Assembly: GCF_018614135.1 (NCBI RefSeq)
Contig: NZ_JAGGOW010000065.1
Location: 1-64,000 of the forward strand
Source: Streptomyces sp. ISL-66
Lineage (GTDB): Bacteria; Actinomycetota; Actinomycetes; Streptomycetales; Streptomycetaceae
Direction: 5' to 3'
Length of the DNA stretch: 64,000 bases
A model generated the notes under the pieces. The model saw nothing but the letters and a program-made list of their open reading frames with translations, was not told the DNA's origin and did no database searches. Of the stretch, positions 42,984 to 51,005 are shown piece after piece; position 1 is the first letter of the stretch; every line of letters starts with the position of its first letter. Made by a program: the position numbers and the translations under genes.

Positions 42984-42994
42984 GAGACGTAATA

Positions 42995-43013
42995 TTAGGG
43001 TAGGTTTACCTAA
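42995..43013 (-). promoter_or_regulatory. Iron box of the siderophore operon
   Basis: TTAGGGTAGGTTTACCTAA matches the DmdR1/IdeR consensus at 16 of 19 positions. It would cover the -10/-35 region of the leftward operon that starts at GTG 42983, so iron-loaded repressor should block the whole uptake and synthesis operon. Confidence 0.88.
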
Positions 43014-43073
43014 GTTCGTCAAGTCCTGTTCCGTACCGAGAAGTCGGTGCGCGCATCGATCTGCCCGTAACTA

Positions 43074-43092
43074 TAAGGTGAGCCTCACCTTA
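43074..43092 (+). promoter_or_regulatory. Iron box of the fhuF-like gene
   Basis: TAAGGTGAGCCTCACCTTA is a perfect 9-1-9 palindrome and agrees with the iron-box consensus at 14 of 19 positions, including both AGG/CCT cores. It ends 29 bases before the ATG of the ferric reductase-like gene. With the box at 42995 it makes the whole divergent region iron-responsive. Confidence 0.85.
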
Positions 43093-43121
43093 GTCGATGT
43101 TGGTCAAGGTTTGGAGCCGTC

Positions 43122-43985
43122 ATGCCCGAGACGCAGCTGATCCGGCCGTGCGCCGTCGATCTGCCGGGCGGAACCTACCGGCGTCTCACGGAGCGATCCC
43201 CCGGCCTGCACGTCGAATTGACCACCACGGAGCCGCCCGCGGAAGCCGGGCGCGACTGGATCAGCGTGGCCGACCTCGACCGCTGCCACGAGCGGCTGAT
43301 CGCCGAGGAGACGGCCCGCATCCAGGCCGGATACGACTGCGTTCCCCGCCGACACGTGGCGGCCTCCCGACTGCTGCACCATTACCTGTGGTCGCTCTGT
43401 CTGCTGGTCAGCGGCCCCTGGTATCTGGACCGCAGGGTGCCCCGGATCCGGCCCGAGGACGTGTGGATCGACTCCCGTACCGGTGACCTCGCGCTTCGCC
43501 CCGGCGATTTCGCATGCCTGGCCGGCGACCTCGCGGCCGGCCTGCCCGGCGTCCGGGTCCTCGCCGGGGAGGACGAGCTCCGGGCCGAACTGCGGGCCGT
43601 CGTCGCCGAACACGTCACACCCCTACTCGCCGTCTTCCAGAGCGCGTTGAAGCGCGGCCCGCGTGCCCTGTGGGGCATGGTCACCGACGACCTGGTATCC
43701 GGCATCTGGCATCTGGGGCGCATGCTCTGCGAGGAGGATGCCGCCGTCCGCGCGGCCGGCGCCGTACTGCCGGGCGATACCCCGCCCTTCCCCGGCGCCG
43801 CGTCGTTCCGTCGCCTGCCGGGCACGGACGGCCGTACCCACCAGACCCGCACACGGCTCGGCTGCTGCCTGTACTACGCCATCCGCCCCGCCGAGGCCTG
43901 CGTCACCTGCCCGCGCACATCCGACGCCGAACGCGTCCGGCGGCTGGAGCGGCAGGATGCGGGAGTCGACAGCCCGGCGGCCTGA
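43122..43985 (+). CDS. FhuF-like [2Fe-2S] ferric-siderophore reductase
   Basis: A 287-residue protein ending in the FhuF C-terminal motif GCCLYYAIRPAEACVTCPR, that is CC-x10-C-x2-C, which binds a [2Fe-2S] cluster in FhuF of E. coli. Such proteins reduce ferric iron in hydroxamate or carboxylate complexes inside the cell and so release it. The N-terminal two thirds carry the IucA/IucC-related FhuF fold (LLHHYLWSLCLLVSGPWYLD). A ribosome site GGAG precedes ATG 43122. The gene is divergent from the siderophore operon and has its own iron box. Confidence 0.88.
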   Translation: MPETQLIRPCAVDLPGGTYRRLTERSPGLHVELTTTEPPAEAGRDWISVADLDRCHERLIAEETARIQAGYDCVPRRHVAASRLLHHYLWSLCLLVSGPWYLDRRVPRIRPEDVWIDSRTGDLALRPGDFACLAGDLAAGLPGVRVLAGEDELRAELRAVVAEHVTPLLAVFQSALKRGPRALWGMVTDDLVSGIWHLGRMLCEEDAAVRAAGAVLPGDTPPFPGAASFRRLPGTDGRTHQTRTRLGCCLYYAIRPAEACVTCPRTSDAERVRRLERQDAGVDSPAA

Positions 43986-44447
43986 CTCCCCCTCGCCTCC
44001 CCGCTGTTCGCCCTGCCGCGATGCCGACCTCCCCTCGTGCCGGTGACGACCACGACCTCTCCGGCGAGCCGTGTCACGGCACGGCCGGGTCCTTGCCCTT
44101 GCAGGGGCCCCAGTCCCACCTTCATCTCGGCGGACTGCAAGTCGCGGACCGACCAGTCGTTGAAGTTCGCGTAGACGCAAGGGGAGTTGGAACCTTCTCC
44201 CGGCCGTCACCGTACGTGTTCAGGCGAGGAGTTCGAGAGCTTGGCCGGAATCGGGCCCCACCAAGTCCAGCGCGCAGATCAATGCCGCCTTCCGCACGAG
44301 GGTTCGTCCTCGTGCGGAAGGCGGCTTTTCCTTCTGACGCACCATCAGGAAAGCGCGTCGGGCGTCCGTCAAACGTGCATCACGGGCGCCAAGACATCGC
44401 CCGTAACGCACACACCGCACGTCATGCACACCGCCCTGACCCGCAGG
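43986..44447. other. Intergenic stretch, no supported gene
   Basis: About 460 bases separate fhuF-like from the convergent RNA methyltransferase. Short open frames on both strands lack ribosome sites and family features. One minus-strand frame ending at 44220 (with ALDLVGPDSGQALELLA) could be a gene remnant, but it has no recognisable domain. The stretch holds the strong terminator at 44284-44329. Confidence 0.5.
44284..44329 (+). terminator. Strong intrinsic terminator
   Basis: GCCGCCTTCCGCACGAGG and CCTCGTGCGGAAGGCGGC form a perfect 18-bp stem with a 6-base loop, followed by TTTT on the plus strand. It should end rightward transcripts, most likely from the fhuF-like gene, and the stem alone may also stop the leftward methyltransferase transcript. 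Confidence 0.85.
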
Positions 44448-45779
44448 TCAGGCGTCCTTGGCCACCCGCTCCAGGATGGCCACGCACTCCACGTGGTGCG
44501 TCATCGGGAACAGGTCGAAGGCGCGCAGGGTGCGGACCTTGTAGCCGTTCTCCTGGAAGTAGGCGAGGTCGCGGGCCAGGGCCGCCGGGTCGCATGCCAC
44601 GTAGGCGATGCGGCGCGGGTTGAGGCCCGCCACGTGGCGGACCGTCTGCTTGCCGGCGCCCGCGCGGGGCGGGTCGAGGACGACGAGGTCGCACTCGGTG
44701 ATGCCCGTCTTGGGGAGGATCTGCTCGACCTTGCCCTGCTCGATGCGCACCCGCGGGAAGTCGGCCAGGTTGTGCCGGGCGTCCTCGACCGCGCGCTTCG
44801 TCGACTCGATGCCGAGCACCGCGCCGGTGTCGCCGAGGCGCTCGGCGAGGGCGCCCGCGAAGATGCCGACGCCGCAGTAGAGGTCGAGGGCCATCTCGCC
44901 CTTGCGCGGCATCAGGCCCTGCATGACGGCCTTGATCAGGGTGTCCGCGGCCTGCGGGTGGACCTGCCAGAAGCCGCCCATGCCGACGCGGTAGGTGCGG
45001 CCGTCCGCACGCTCGCGGACGAAGGGGCGGCCGTGGACGCGGTGGACGCCGCCGTCCTTCTCCTCGACGCGCAGGACGGAGACCGGCTTGTCCAGCTCCA
45101 CGAGCGGAAGGCGGCCGCCGGGGCGGGGAGTGAGGACGACCTGGCGGTCGCCCGAGCCGGACGCGGCGATGGCCTCGACGGTGGCCATCTGGGGCCAGTC
45201 CTGCTGCTCGATGCCGAGCTCGCTGACGCCCGGCGCCGCGATCATGCAGTGGTCGATCGGCTCGATGTCGTGCGAGCGGTGCTTGCGCAGGCCGACGCGG
45301 CCGTCCTCGTCGATGGCGAACTGTACGCGCGTGCGCCACTGCGGGACCTCGCCGGCGGGCACCTTGTCGCCCTCGGCCGGCATGACGGTGCCGTCCCAGC
45401 CGGCCTGCTCCGGGGTGAGCCCGGCGAGCCGCAGCAGCTGTTCGGCGATGACCTCGCCCTTGAGCCGGCGCTGGGCGCCCGGCTTGGCGTGCTGCCAGTC
45501 GCAGCCGCCGCACTTGCCGGGGCCGGCGTACGGGCACGGGGCCGGGGTGCGGTCCTTGGAGGGGTCCAGGACGGTGACGGCGTCGGCGCGCAGGAAGCGG
45601 GAGTCCGCGTCGCCCTCGGTCACGCGGGCCACGACCTTCTCGCCGGGCAGGGTGTGGCGGACGAACAGGACGCGGCCCTCGGCGGTCCGGGCGATGCAGT
45701 GCCCGCCGTGTGCGACGGGGCCGACCTCGACCTCGTACTCCTCCCCGACCAGTGACTGCTTCTCGTTCTGCTCCGTCAT
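44448..45779 (-). CDS. TrmA/RumA-family RNA (uracil-5-)methyltransferase
   Basis: A 443-residue class I SAM enzyme. An N-terminal TRAM domain (about 10-65) is followed by CPYAGPGKCGGCDWQH, part of the [4Fe-4S] Cys set of RumA (RlmD). The methyltransferase core has LDLYCGVGIFAGALAERLG, DLVVLDPPRAGAG and YVACDPAALARDLAYF with the catalytic Cys. It methylates C5 of a uridine in rRNA or tRNA; which RNA is not known. The mycobacterial ortholog (Rv2689c) sits in the same neighbourhood next to the K+ importer and ceoBC. Confidence 0.92.
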   Translation of the reverse strand: MTEQNEKQSLVGEEYEVEVGPVAHGGHCIARTAEGRVLFVRHTLPGEKVVARVTEGDADSRFLRADAVTVLDPSKDRTPAPCPYAGPGKCGGCDWQHAKPGAQRRLKGEVIAEQLLRLAGLTPEQAGWDGTVMPAEGDKVPAGEVPQWRTRVQFAIDEDGRVGLRKHRSHDIEPIDHCMIAAPGVSELGIEQQDWPQMATVEAIAASGSGDRQVVLTPRPGGRLPLVELDKPVSVLRVEEKDGGVHRVHGRPFVRERADGRTYRVGMGGFWQVHPQAADTLIKAVMQGLMPRKGEMALDLYCGVGIFAGALAERLGDTGAVLGIESTKRAVEDARHNLADFPRVRIEQGKVEQILPKTGITECDLVVLDPPRAGAGKQTVRHVAGLNPRRIAYVACDPAALARDLAYFQENGYKVRTLRAFDLFPMTHHVECVAILERVAKDA

Positions 45780-45820
45780 GGTGGGAAAGCTCCAAGGCTA
45801 AGTAAGGAAGGCAAAATGCG

Positions 45821-45872
45821 GAACGGCCGGACGACCGACCCACCAGTTTACGTGGATCTCGTCCGGCCGTTC
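45821..45872 (-). terminator. Terminator of the K+ importer gene
   Basis: GAACGGCCGGACGA and TCGTCCGGCCGTTC make a perfect 14-bp stem with a 24-base loop. It is followed on the minus strand by CGCATTTTGCC, a weak U tract. It lies 36 bases after the importer stop. Confidence 0.75.
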
Positions 45873-45880
45873 GCCACCCC

Positions 45881-45914
45881 TGTACGGGGACTACTTCTGT
45901 ACGGGGACTACTTC
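45881..45914. repeat. 17-bp tandem duplication across a stop codon
   Basis: TGTACGGGGACTACTTC is present twice in immediate succession (45881-45897, 45898-45914). The second copy contains the stop codon and last codons of the KimA-like gene, so the duplication leaves an extra stop-containing copy just downstream. Confidence 0.85.
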
Positions 45915-47962
45915 CCCGCGGGGTCCTTCGGCCGCGTACGCGGAGTGTCGACCGGGCCGCGGCGCACCGCGCCCGGGGCGTTCCACTCCGCCCGCTTCTT
46001 CGCCCGCTTCTTCGCGAGCTCCGAGGACTCCAGCTGGTACGGCACCGATGTGACCATCACACCGGGAGTGAACAGCAGCCGCCCCTTGAGCCGCAGGGCG
46101 CTCTGATTGTGCAGCAGGTGCTCGTACCAGCGCCCGACGACGTACTCGGGGATGTACACGCTGACCGCGTCGCGCGGGTTCTCGCTGCGCAGGCCCTTCA
46201 CGTACTCCACGACGGGGCGGGTGATCTCCCGGTACGGCGAGTCGAGGATCTTCAGCGGGACGTTGATCCCGCGCCGCTCCCACTCCTCGCGCAGCGCCTT
46301 GGTCTCGACCGGGTCGACGCTGATGCTGAGCGCCTCCAGGGTGTCCGACCGGGTCAGCTTGGCGAAGGCCAGGGCCCGCAGGGTGGGTTTGTGGACCTTG
46401 GAGACCAGGACGATGGAGTGGACCCGTGAGGGGCGCACGCTGTCCTCGCTGGGGCCCTCGGCGGCCGCGATCTCGCTGGAGACGCGGTCGTAGTGCTTGC
46501 GGATCGCGGTCATCGTTCCGTAGAAGATGACCATGCCCAGCAGGGCGACCCAGGCGCCGTGGATGAACTTGGTGGCCAGTACGACGACCAGCACCATGCC
46601 GGTGAAGAAGGCGCCGAAGGTGTTGATCGCCCGTGAGCGGTGCATCCGGCGGCGGGCGGCGGGGTCGCGCTCGGAGCGCAGGTGGCGGTTCCAGTGCCGG
46701 ACCATGCCGATCTGGCTCAGGGTGAAGGAGACGAAGACGCCGACGATGTAGAGCTGGATCAGCTTCGTGGAGTCCGCGTCGTAGACCCACACCAGCAGCA
46801 TCGCGGCGCCCGCGAGCAGCACGATGCCGTTGGAGAAGGCGAGCCGGTCGCCGCGCGTGTGCAGCTGGCGCGGCAGGTAGCGGTCCTGGGCGAGGATCGA
46901 GCCGAGCAGCGGGAAGCCGTTGTACGCGGTGTTGGCGGCGAGGAAGAGGACGAGCGCGGTGGCCGCGGCGAGCACGATGAAGAGGAAGCTGCCGTTGCCG
47001 AAGACGGCCTCGGCGACCTGGGAGATGACCGGGTGCTGGACGAAGTCCGTGCCGACCGGGACGCCGTTCTCCAGGAGGTCCGTGGCGGGCTTCTCCGCCA
47101 TCTTGACGTCGGTGGCCATGGCCAGGCCGATGATCCCGCAGAACATCGTGACGGCCAGGGCGCCCATGAGGGCGAGGGTGGTGGCCGCGTTCTTGCTCTT
47201 GGGCTTGCGGAAGGCCGGGACGCCGTTGCTGATGGCCTCGACGCCGGTCAGGGCGGCGCAGCCGGAGGAGAAGGCCCGCAGCAGCAGGAAGACCAGTGCG
47301 AAACCGGCCAGGCCCTGGTGTTCGGGCTTGATCTCCAGATCGGCCGTCGGGGCACGCATCGTGTCGTCCATGACGAGGCCGCGCCAGGCGCCCCAGGCGA
47401 TCATCACGAATACCGCGCCGACGAACACGTAGGTGGGGATGGCGAAGAGATTCCCGGATTCCTTCACGCCGCGCAGATTCATCAGCGTGAGGAGAATGAT
47501 CATGATCATCGCCGAGAGCACCTTGTGCTCGATGACGAAATCGACGGCGGAGCCGAGGTTTTCCACTCCGGAGGAGATCGAAACGGCGACCGTGAGGACG
47601 TAGTCGACGAGCAGGGCGCTCGCGACGGTCAGACCGGCCTTGGGCCCGAGATTGGTGTTGGCGACCTCGTAGTCACCGCCGCCGCTCGGATAGGCATGGA
47701 CGTTCTGCCGGTAGGAGGCGACCACCGTGAACATCAGCACCACGACCGCGACGGCGATCCAAGGGCTGAAGTGGTACGCCGACACACCCGCGATCGACAG
47801 GACCAGCAGTACCTCGCCGGGGGCGTACGCCACCGAGGAGAGCGGGTCGGATGCGAAGACAGGAAGGGCGATCCGCTTGGGAAGGAGTGTTTCTCCGAGG
47901 CGGTCGCTGCGTAGCGCCCTGCCGATCAGGATCCGTTTGGGCACGTCGGTCAGTTTGGACAC
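45908..47962 (-). CDS. KimA-like APC-superfamily potassium importer
   Basis: A 684-residue membrane protein. The first 450 residues form the APC/KUP-type transporter core with the opening PVFASDPLSSVAYAPGEVLL and about 12 helices. The remaining 200 residues form a cytosolic domain resembling that of KimA (RVHSIVLVSKVHKPTLRAL). KimA of Bacillus imports K+ with protons and is controlled by c-di-AMP. Divergent ceoB/ceoC and the nearby kdpDE make potassium a better guess than amino acids, which is how these proteins are often annotated. No ydaO c-di-AMP riboswitch is evident upstream. Confidence 0.82.
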   Translation of the reverse strand: MSKLTDVPKRILIGRALRSDRLGETLLPKRIALPVFASDPLSSVAYAPGEVLLVLSIAGVSAYHFSPWIAVAVVVLMFTVVASYRQNVHAYPSGGGDYEVANTNLGPKAGLTVASALLVDYVLTVAVSISSGVENLGSAVDFVIEHKVLSAMIMIILLTLMNLRGVKESGNLFAIPTYVFVGAVFVMIAWGAWRGLVMDDTMRAPTADLEIKPEHQGLAGFALVFLLLRAFSSGCAALTGVEAISNGVPAFRKPKSKNAATTLALMGALAVTMFCGIIGLAMATDVKMAEKPATDLLENGVPVGTDFVQHPVISQVAEAVFGNGSFLFIVLAAATALVLFLAANTAYNGFPLLGSILAQDRYLPRQLHTRGDRLAFSNGIVLLAGAAMLLVWVYDADSTKLIQLYIVGVFVSFTLSQIGMVRHWNRHLRSERDPAARRRMHRSRAINTFGAFFTGMVLVVVLATKFIHGAWVALLGMVIFYGTMTAIRKHYDRVSSEIAAAEGPSEDSVRPSRVHSIVLVSKVHKPTLRALAFAKLTRSDTLEALSISVDPVETKALREEWERRGINVPLKILDSPYREITRPVVEYVKGLRSENPRDAVSVYIPEYVVGRWYEHLLHNQSALRLKGRLLFTPGVMVTSVPYQLESSELAKKRAKKRAEWNAPGAVRRGPVDTPRTRPKDPAGK

Positions 47963-48068
47963 GCAGAGGATCGTAAGCGTTCGAAATCAGACTGACGAAC
48001 CCCCCACCCCCATCTCGCATGAAGTCCCTCCGCATCCAGGGCAAAGAGACACCCCCTCCGGCGCAAAT

Positions 48069-48117
48069 GGTCACACTGGTGACCGCCCGTGTGTAGCTTG
48101 GGCCATGGTCTGAGACC
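48069..48117. promoter_or_regulatory. Two palindromes in the KimA/CeoB divergent promoter
   Basis: GGTCACACTGGTGACC (48069-48084) is a perfect 6-4-6 inverted repeat, and GGTCTGAGACC (48107-48117) a perfect 5-1-5 one. Both lie in the 219-base gap between the divergent K+ importer and ceoB, where a shared regulator could bind. No regulator is assigned. Confidence 0.45.
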
Positions 48118-48181
48118 CTGTTAAGCCAGAGCAGCAAAGAGGCTGGAAACCAGCGAGCCGCTGACAGCCGGAAGGACGGCC

Positions 48182-48850
48182 GTGCACATCGTCATCATGG
48201 GCTGCGGAAGAGTGGGCTCCGCTCTCGCACAGACCCTGGAACAGCAGGGGCATACGGTCGCCGTCATCGACCAGGACCCCACCGCCTTCCGCCGGCTGGG
48301 GGCATCCTTCGGCGGCCGCCGCGTCACCGGAGTCGGCTTCGACCAGGACACCCTTCGCGAGGCCGGCATCGAGGAGGCGGGCGCCTTCGCGGCGGTCAGC
48401 AGCGGTGACAATTCCAACATCATCGCCGCCCGCGTGGCCCGTGAGATGTTCGGCGTCGAGAACGTCGCCGCCCGCATCTACGACCCCAAGCGCGCCGAGG
48501 TCTACCAGCGTCTGGGCATCCCCACCGTCGCGACCGTGCGGTGGACCGCCGACCAGATGCTCCGCCGGCTGCTGCCGTCGGGCGCCGAGCCGCTGTGGCG
48601 CGACCCGAGCGGCGGTGTCCAGCTCGCCGAGGTGCACACCTCCGCCGCCTGGATCGGCCACAAGGTCAGCCATTTGCAGGAGGAGACCGGCGTCCGCGTC
48701 GCCTTCCTCACCCGGCTGGGCGAGGCCATGCTGCCGACGTCGGCGACCGTCCTCCAGGAGGGCGACCTCGTCCACGTGATGATGCGCACGGACGAGATCG
48801 ACAAGGTGGAGGCGTCCTTCGCCGAGGGTCCTGAGGAGGCACACGCATGA
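48182..48850 (+). CDS. ceoB: TrkA-family K+ channel/transporter regulatory protein CeoB
   Basis: A 222-residue RCK protein. The N-terminal Rossmann domain (MHIVIMGCGRVGSALAQTL, GxGxxG) binds NAD(H) or nucleotide. The C-terminal TrkA-C domain (about 135-215, with AWIGHKVSHLQEETGVRVAF) binds a ligand, possibly c-di-AMP. It gates a Trk/Ktr-type or KimA-type K+ uptake system. GGAAGGA precedes the GTG start at 48182. Its stop overlaps ceoC by ATGA, so the two are made in equal amounts and probably form a hetero-oligomer. Confidence 0.9.
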   Translation: MHIVIMGCGRVGSALAQTLEQQGHTVAVIDQDPTAFRRLGASFGGRRVTGVGFDQDTLREAGIEEAGAFAAVSSGDNSNIIAARVAREMFGVENVAARIYDPKRAEVYQRLGIPTVATVRWTADQMLRRLLPSGAEPLWRDPSGGVQLAEVHTSAAWIGHKVSHLQEETGVRVAFLTRLGEAMLPTSATVLQEGDLVHVMMRTDEIDKVEASFAEGPEEAHA

Positions 48851-49509
48851 GGGTCGCGATCGCCGGAGCCGGTGCGGTGGGCCGCTCCATCGCGGGCGAG
48901 CTCTTGGAGAACGGCCACGAGGTGCTCCTCGTGGACAAGGCGCCGACCGCCATCTCGGTCGAGCGGGTGCCGCAGGCCGAGTGGCTGCTGGCCGACGCGT
49001 GCGAGATCACCTCGCTCGACGAGGCGGCGCTGCAGCGGTGCAACGTGGTCATCGCCGCGACGGGTGACGACAAGGTCAACCTCGTCGTCTCGCTGCTGGC
49101 CAAGACCGAGTACGGGGTCCCCCGGGTCGTCGCCCGCGTGAACAACCCGAAGAACGAGTGGCTCTTCAACGAGTCCTGGGGCGTGGACGTCGCCGTCTCC
49201 ACGCCGCGCCTGATGTCGGCACTCGTCGAGGAGGCCGTCAGCGTCGGCGACCTCGTACGGCTGCTGCGCTTCAGCCACGGCGACGCCAACCTGGTCGAGC
49301 TGACCCTGCCCGCCGACTCCCAGGTCGCCGGCAAGCAGATCAGCGAGATCACCTGGCCCGAGGACACCTCGCTGGTCACGATCATCCGCGGCAACCGGGT
49401 GCTCACCCCGCACGGCGAGGAGACCCTGGAGCCGGGCGACGAGCTCCTCTTCGTCTCCGCCCAGGCCCGCGAGGAGCAGCTGGAGGACCTCCTCCAGGCC
49501 GCGGACTGA
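48847..49509 (+). CDS. ceoC: TrkA-family K+ regulatory protein CeoC
   Basis: A 220-residue RCK protein with MRVAIAGAGAVGRSIAGELL (GxGxxG) and an acidic strand end LLVDKAP, then a TrkA-C domain (about 135-215, ADSQVAGKQISEITWPEDT). It resembles the upstream ceoB product in layout. No Trk or Ktr membrane subunit is encoded next to it, but the divergent KimA-like importer is the probable partner, as in the syntenic mycobacterial locus. Confidence 0.9.
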   Translation: MRVAIAGAGAVGRSIAGELLENGHEVLLVDKAPTAISVERVPQAEWLLADACEITSLDEAALQRCNVVIAATGDDKVNLVVSLLAKTEYGVPRVVARVNNPKNEWLFNESWGVDVAVSTPRLMSALVEEAVSVGDLVRLLRFSHGDANLVELTLPADSQVAGKQISEITWPEDTSLVTIIRGNRVLTPHGEETLEPGDELLFVSAQAREEQLEDLLQAAD

Positions 49510-49514
49510 CCCGT

Positions 49515-49594
49515 AGTACCCCGGAGCGCGGAACGCGTGGAAGGGGCGGCCGACCATTCCTGGTCGGCCGCCCCTTCGTGCGTTCCGGGGTACT
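49515..49594. terminator. Long bidirectional terminator between ceoC and DUF3159 gene
   Basis: An inner perfect 17-bp stem (GAAGGGGCGGCCGACCA at 49540-49556 with its complement at 49561-49577) has a 4-base loop. It is enclosed by an outer AGTACCCCGGA / TCCGGGGTACT stem. It lies between convergent genes. Confidence 0.85.
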
Positions 49595-49626
49595 AGGCGG
49601 GGGTACTAGGGGTACTACGCGGGTGC

Positions 49627-50550
49627 TCAGGCCCCGTGGCCCTTGGCGGCGGCCTTGGCCGCCTTCTCGGCGGCTTCCGCCGCCTCCCATTCCGCGATCA
49701 CGTCGATCGGCGGCGGCGCCTTCGCCAGGAAGACCCACGTGAAGTACACCGCCAGCACCATCGGCGGCAGCTTCAGGGCGATCAGCACCCAGCCCAGCTG
49801 CGTGGCGTCCCCCCACCAGTACAGCGGGAAGAGGATCGCGTACTTCGCGAGGAAGATGATCCCCCAGGCCAGAGAGGCCTTGGTGTACGCCTTCTTGCGC
49901 CCCGGGTTGCGCGTGCGCCAGGACAGGTTCTCCTTGAACACGGGTCCCAGTACGACGCCCAGCAGCGGGAAGCCCACCAGCGCGGACAGCGTGAAGGCCA
50001 CGCCCAGCCCGGCCCCGTAGATCATGCCCGGCAGGTAGAAGCCCTTGGCGCTGCCCGTGAACAGGGCGAAGGCGACGCCGACGCCCACGCCGAAGACCCC
50101 GCTGAAGGCGTGCTTGACCGTGTCCTTGCGCAGCAGCCGCACGATCACCAGCAGGACCGCGACGGCGCCCGCGGCGATCGCGGACAGCTTCACGTCCTTG
50201 TTGACCGTGTAGATCATGACGAAGAGCAGCCCGGGAAGCATCGTCTCCACGGTGCCCCGGATGCCGCCGAAGGCATCGAAGAGGGCCGCCTGCGTCACGG
50301 CCTTCTGGTCCGCCGACGGCTCGGCGGCGGGATCCACGGCCGGCGTGGTCGGCGTCGTCGGCGTGCCGGCCGTGTTGGGCGTGCCCGGCGTGTTGGGCGT
50401 AACCGGCGTGTTGGGCGTAACCGGCGTGTTGGGCGTAACCGGCGTGTTGGGCGTAACCGGCGTGTTGGGCGTAACCGGCGTGCCGGCCGAATTCGGCGTG
50501 GTCGGCGAGGTCGGCGAGGTCGGCGTGGTCGGTTTGTCGAGTGACGTCAC
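49627..50550 (-). CDS. DUF3159 membrane protein with Thr/Pro repeat
   Basis: A 307-residue protein of the actinobacterial DUF3159 family. The N-terminal 90 residues are a Thr/Pro/Asn-rich cytosolic or surface linker containing five identical TPVTPN repeats. From about residue 100 the DUF3159 domain has five to six membrane helices (TMLPGLLFVMIYTV, LGWVLIALKLPPMVLAVYF). GTG 50550 starts 2 bases after the stop of the OB-fold gene. Function unknown; conserved synteny with OB-fold, dut and ceoBC genes (mycobacterial Rv2693c) suggests a housekeeping role. Confidence 0.85.
   Translation of the reverse strand: MTSLDKPTTPTSPTSPTTPNSAGTPVTPNTPVTPNTPVTPNTPVTPNTPVTPNTPGTPNTAGTPTTPTTPAVDPAAEPSADQKAVTQAALFDAFGGIRGTVETMLPGLLFVMIYTVNKDVKLSAIAAGAVAVLLVIVRLLRKDTVKHAFSGVFGVGVGVAFALFTGSAKGFYLPGMIYGAGLGVAFTLSALVGFPLLGVVLGPVFKENLSWRTRNPGRKKAYTKASLAWGIIFLAKYAILFPLYWWGDATQLGWVLIALKLPPMVLAVYFTWVFLAKAPPPIDVIAEWEAAEAAEKAAKAAAKGHGA
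50371..50478. repeat. 18-bp tandem repeats inside the DUF3159 gene
   Basis: Five identical copies of CGTGTTGGGCGTAACCGG (50389-50478) follow one variant copy (50371-50388). They encode the TPVTPN linker repeats. Their identity at third codon positions points to very recent expansion. Confidence 0.95.
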
Positions 50551-50552
50551 CG

Positions 50553-50981
50553 TCAGTGCTCCTGTCCGAGCGGTCGGAGTTCGTACTTCGGGTTGAAGAG
50601 CACCCGACGGCCGTGGCTCATCGAGATCCGCCCGGAGGCGATCATGCGACGGCCGGGTTCGATTCCCACGATCGAGCGACGCCCGAGCCATACGACGTCC
50701 AGCGCGGCCGAGCCGTCGAACAGCTCGGCCTCCAGAGCGGGGACGCCCGCGCGGGGCCGCAGGGTGACGGTCCGCAGGGTGCCGGTCACCTTGACGATCT
50801 GCCGGTCGTGGCAGTCGTAGATCCGCGTGCACCCCGCGGCTTCCGCGTCCTCCTGCAGCTCAGCCGAGTGCAGGTCCTCCTGCGAGGTGGACAGCCGCTC
50901 TATCATCCGGCGGAACCGGCCCGCCGGCCTGGCGGGTTTCGCCGGCTTGGCGGACTTCTCGGGACGCGGTTCAGCACTCAT
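50553..50981 (-). CDS. OB-fold nucleic-acid-binding domain protein
   Basis: A 142-residue protein. A Lys/Pro/Ala-rich N-terminus (about 1-25) precedes an OB-fold of the tRNA_anti/RecG-wedge type: IVKVTGTLRTVTLRP, LEAELFDGSAALDVVWLGRR, GRRMIASGRISMSHGRRVLF. It probably binds single-stranded nucleic acid. The mycobacterial ortholog (Rv2694c) has the same neighbours. It lies between kdpE and the DUF3159 gene on the same strand and may share their transcript. Confidence 0.85.
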   Translation of the reverse strand: MSAEPRPEKSAKPAKPARPAGRFRRMIERLSTSQEDLHSAELQEDAEAAGCTRIYDCHDRQIVKVTGTLRTVTLRPRAGVPALEAELFDGSAALDVVWLGRRSIVGIEPGRRMIASGRISMSHGRRVLFNPKYELRPLGQEH

Positions 50982-51005
50982 ACAGGAAGCCTACCGGCGC
51001 GCCCA

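Noticed and set aside
44220..44429. Small minus-strand frame between fhuF-like and the RNA methyltransferase
   Set aside because: It spans the strong terminator hairpin at 44284-44329, has no ribosome site and no known domain.
47963..48181. c-di-AMP (ydaO) riboswitch before the KimA-like gene
   Set aside because: I looked on the minus strand for the conserved ydaO core sequences and did not find them; the gap is also shared with the divergent ceoB promoter.
50371..50478. CRISPR array
   Set aside because: The 18-bp units are contiguous, lack spacers and lie in frame in a coding region.
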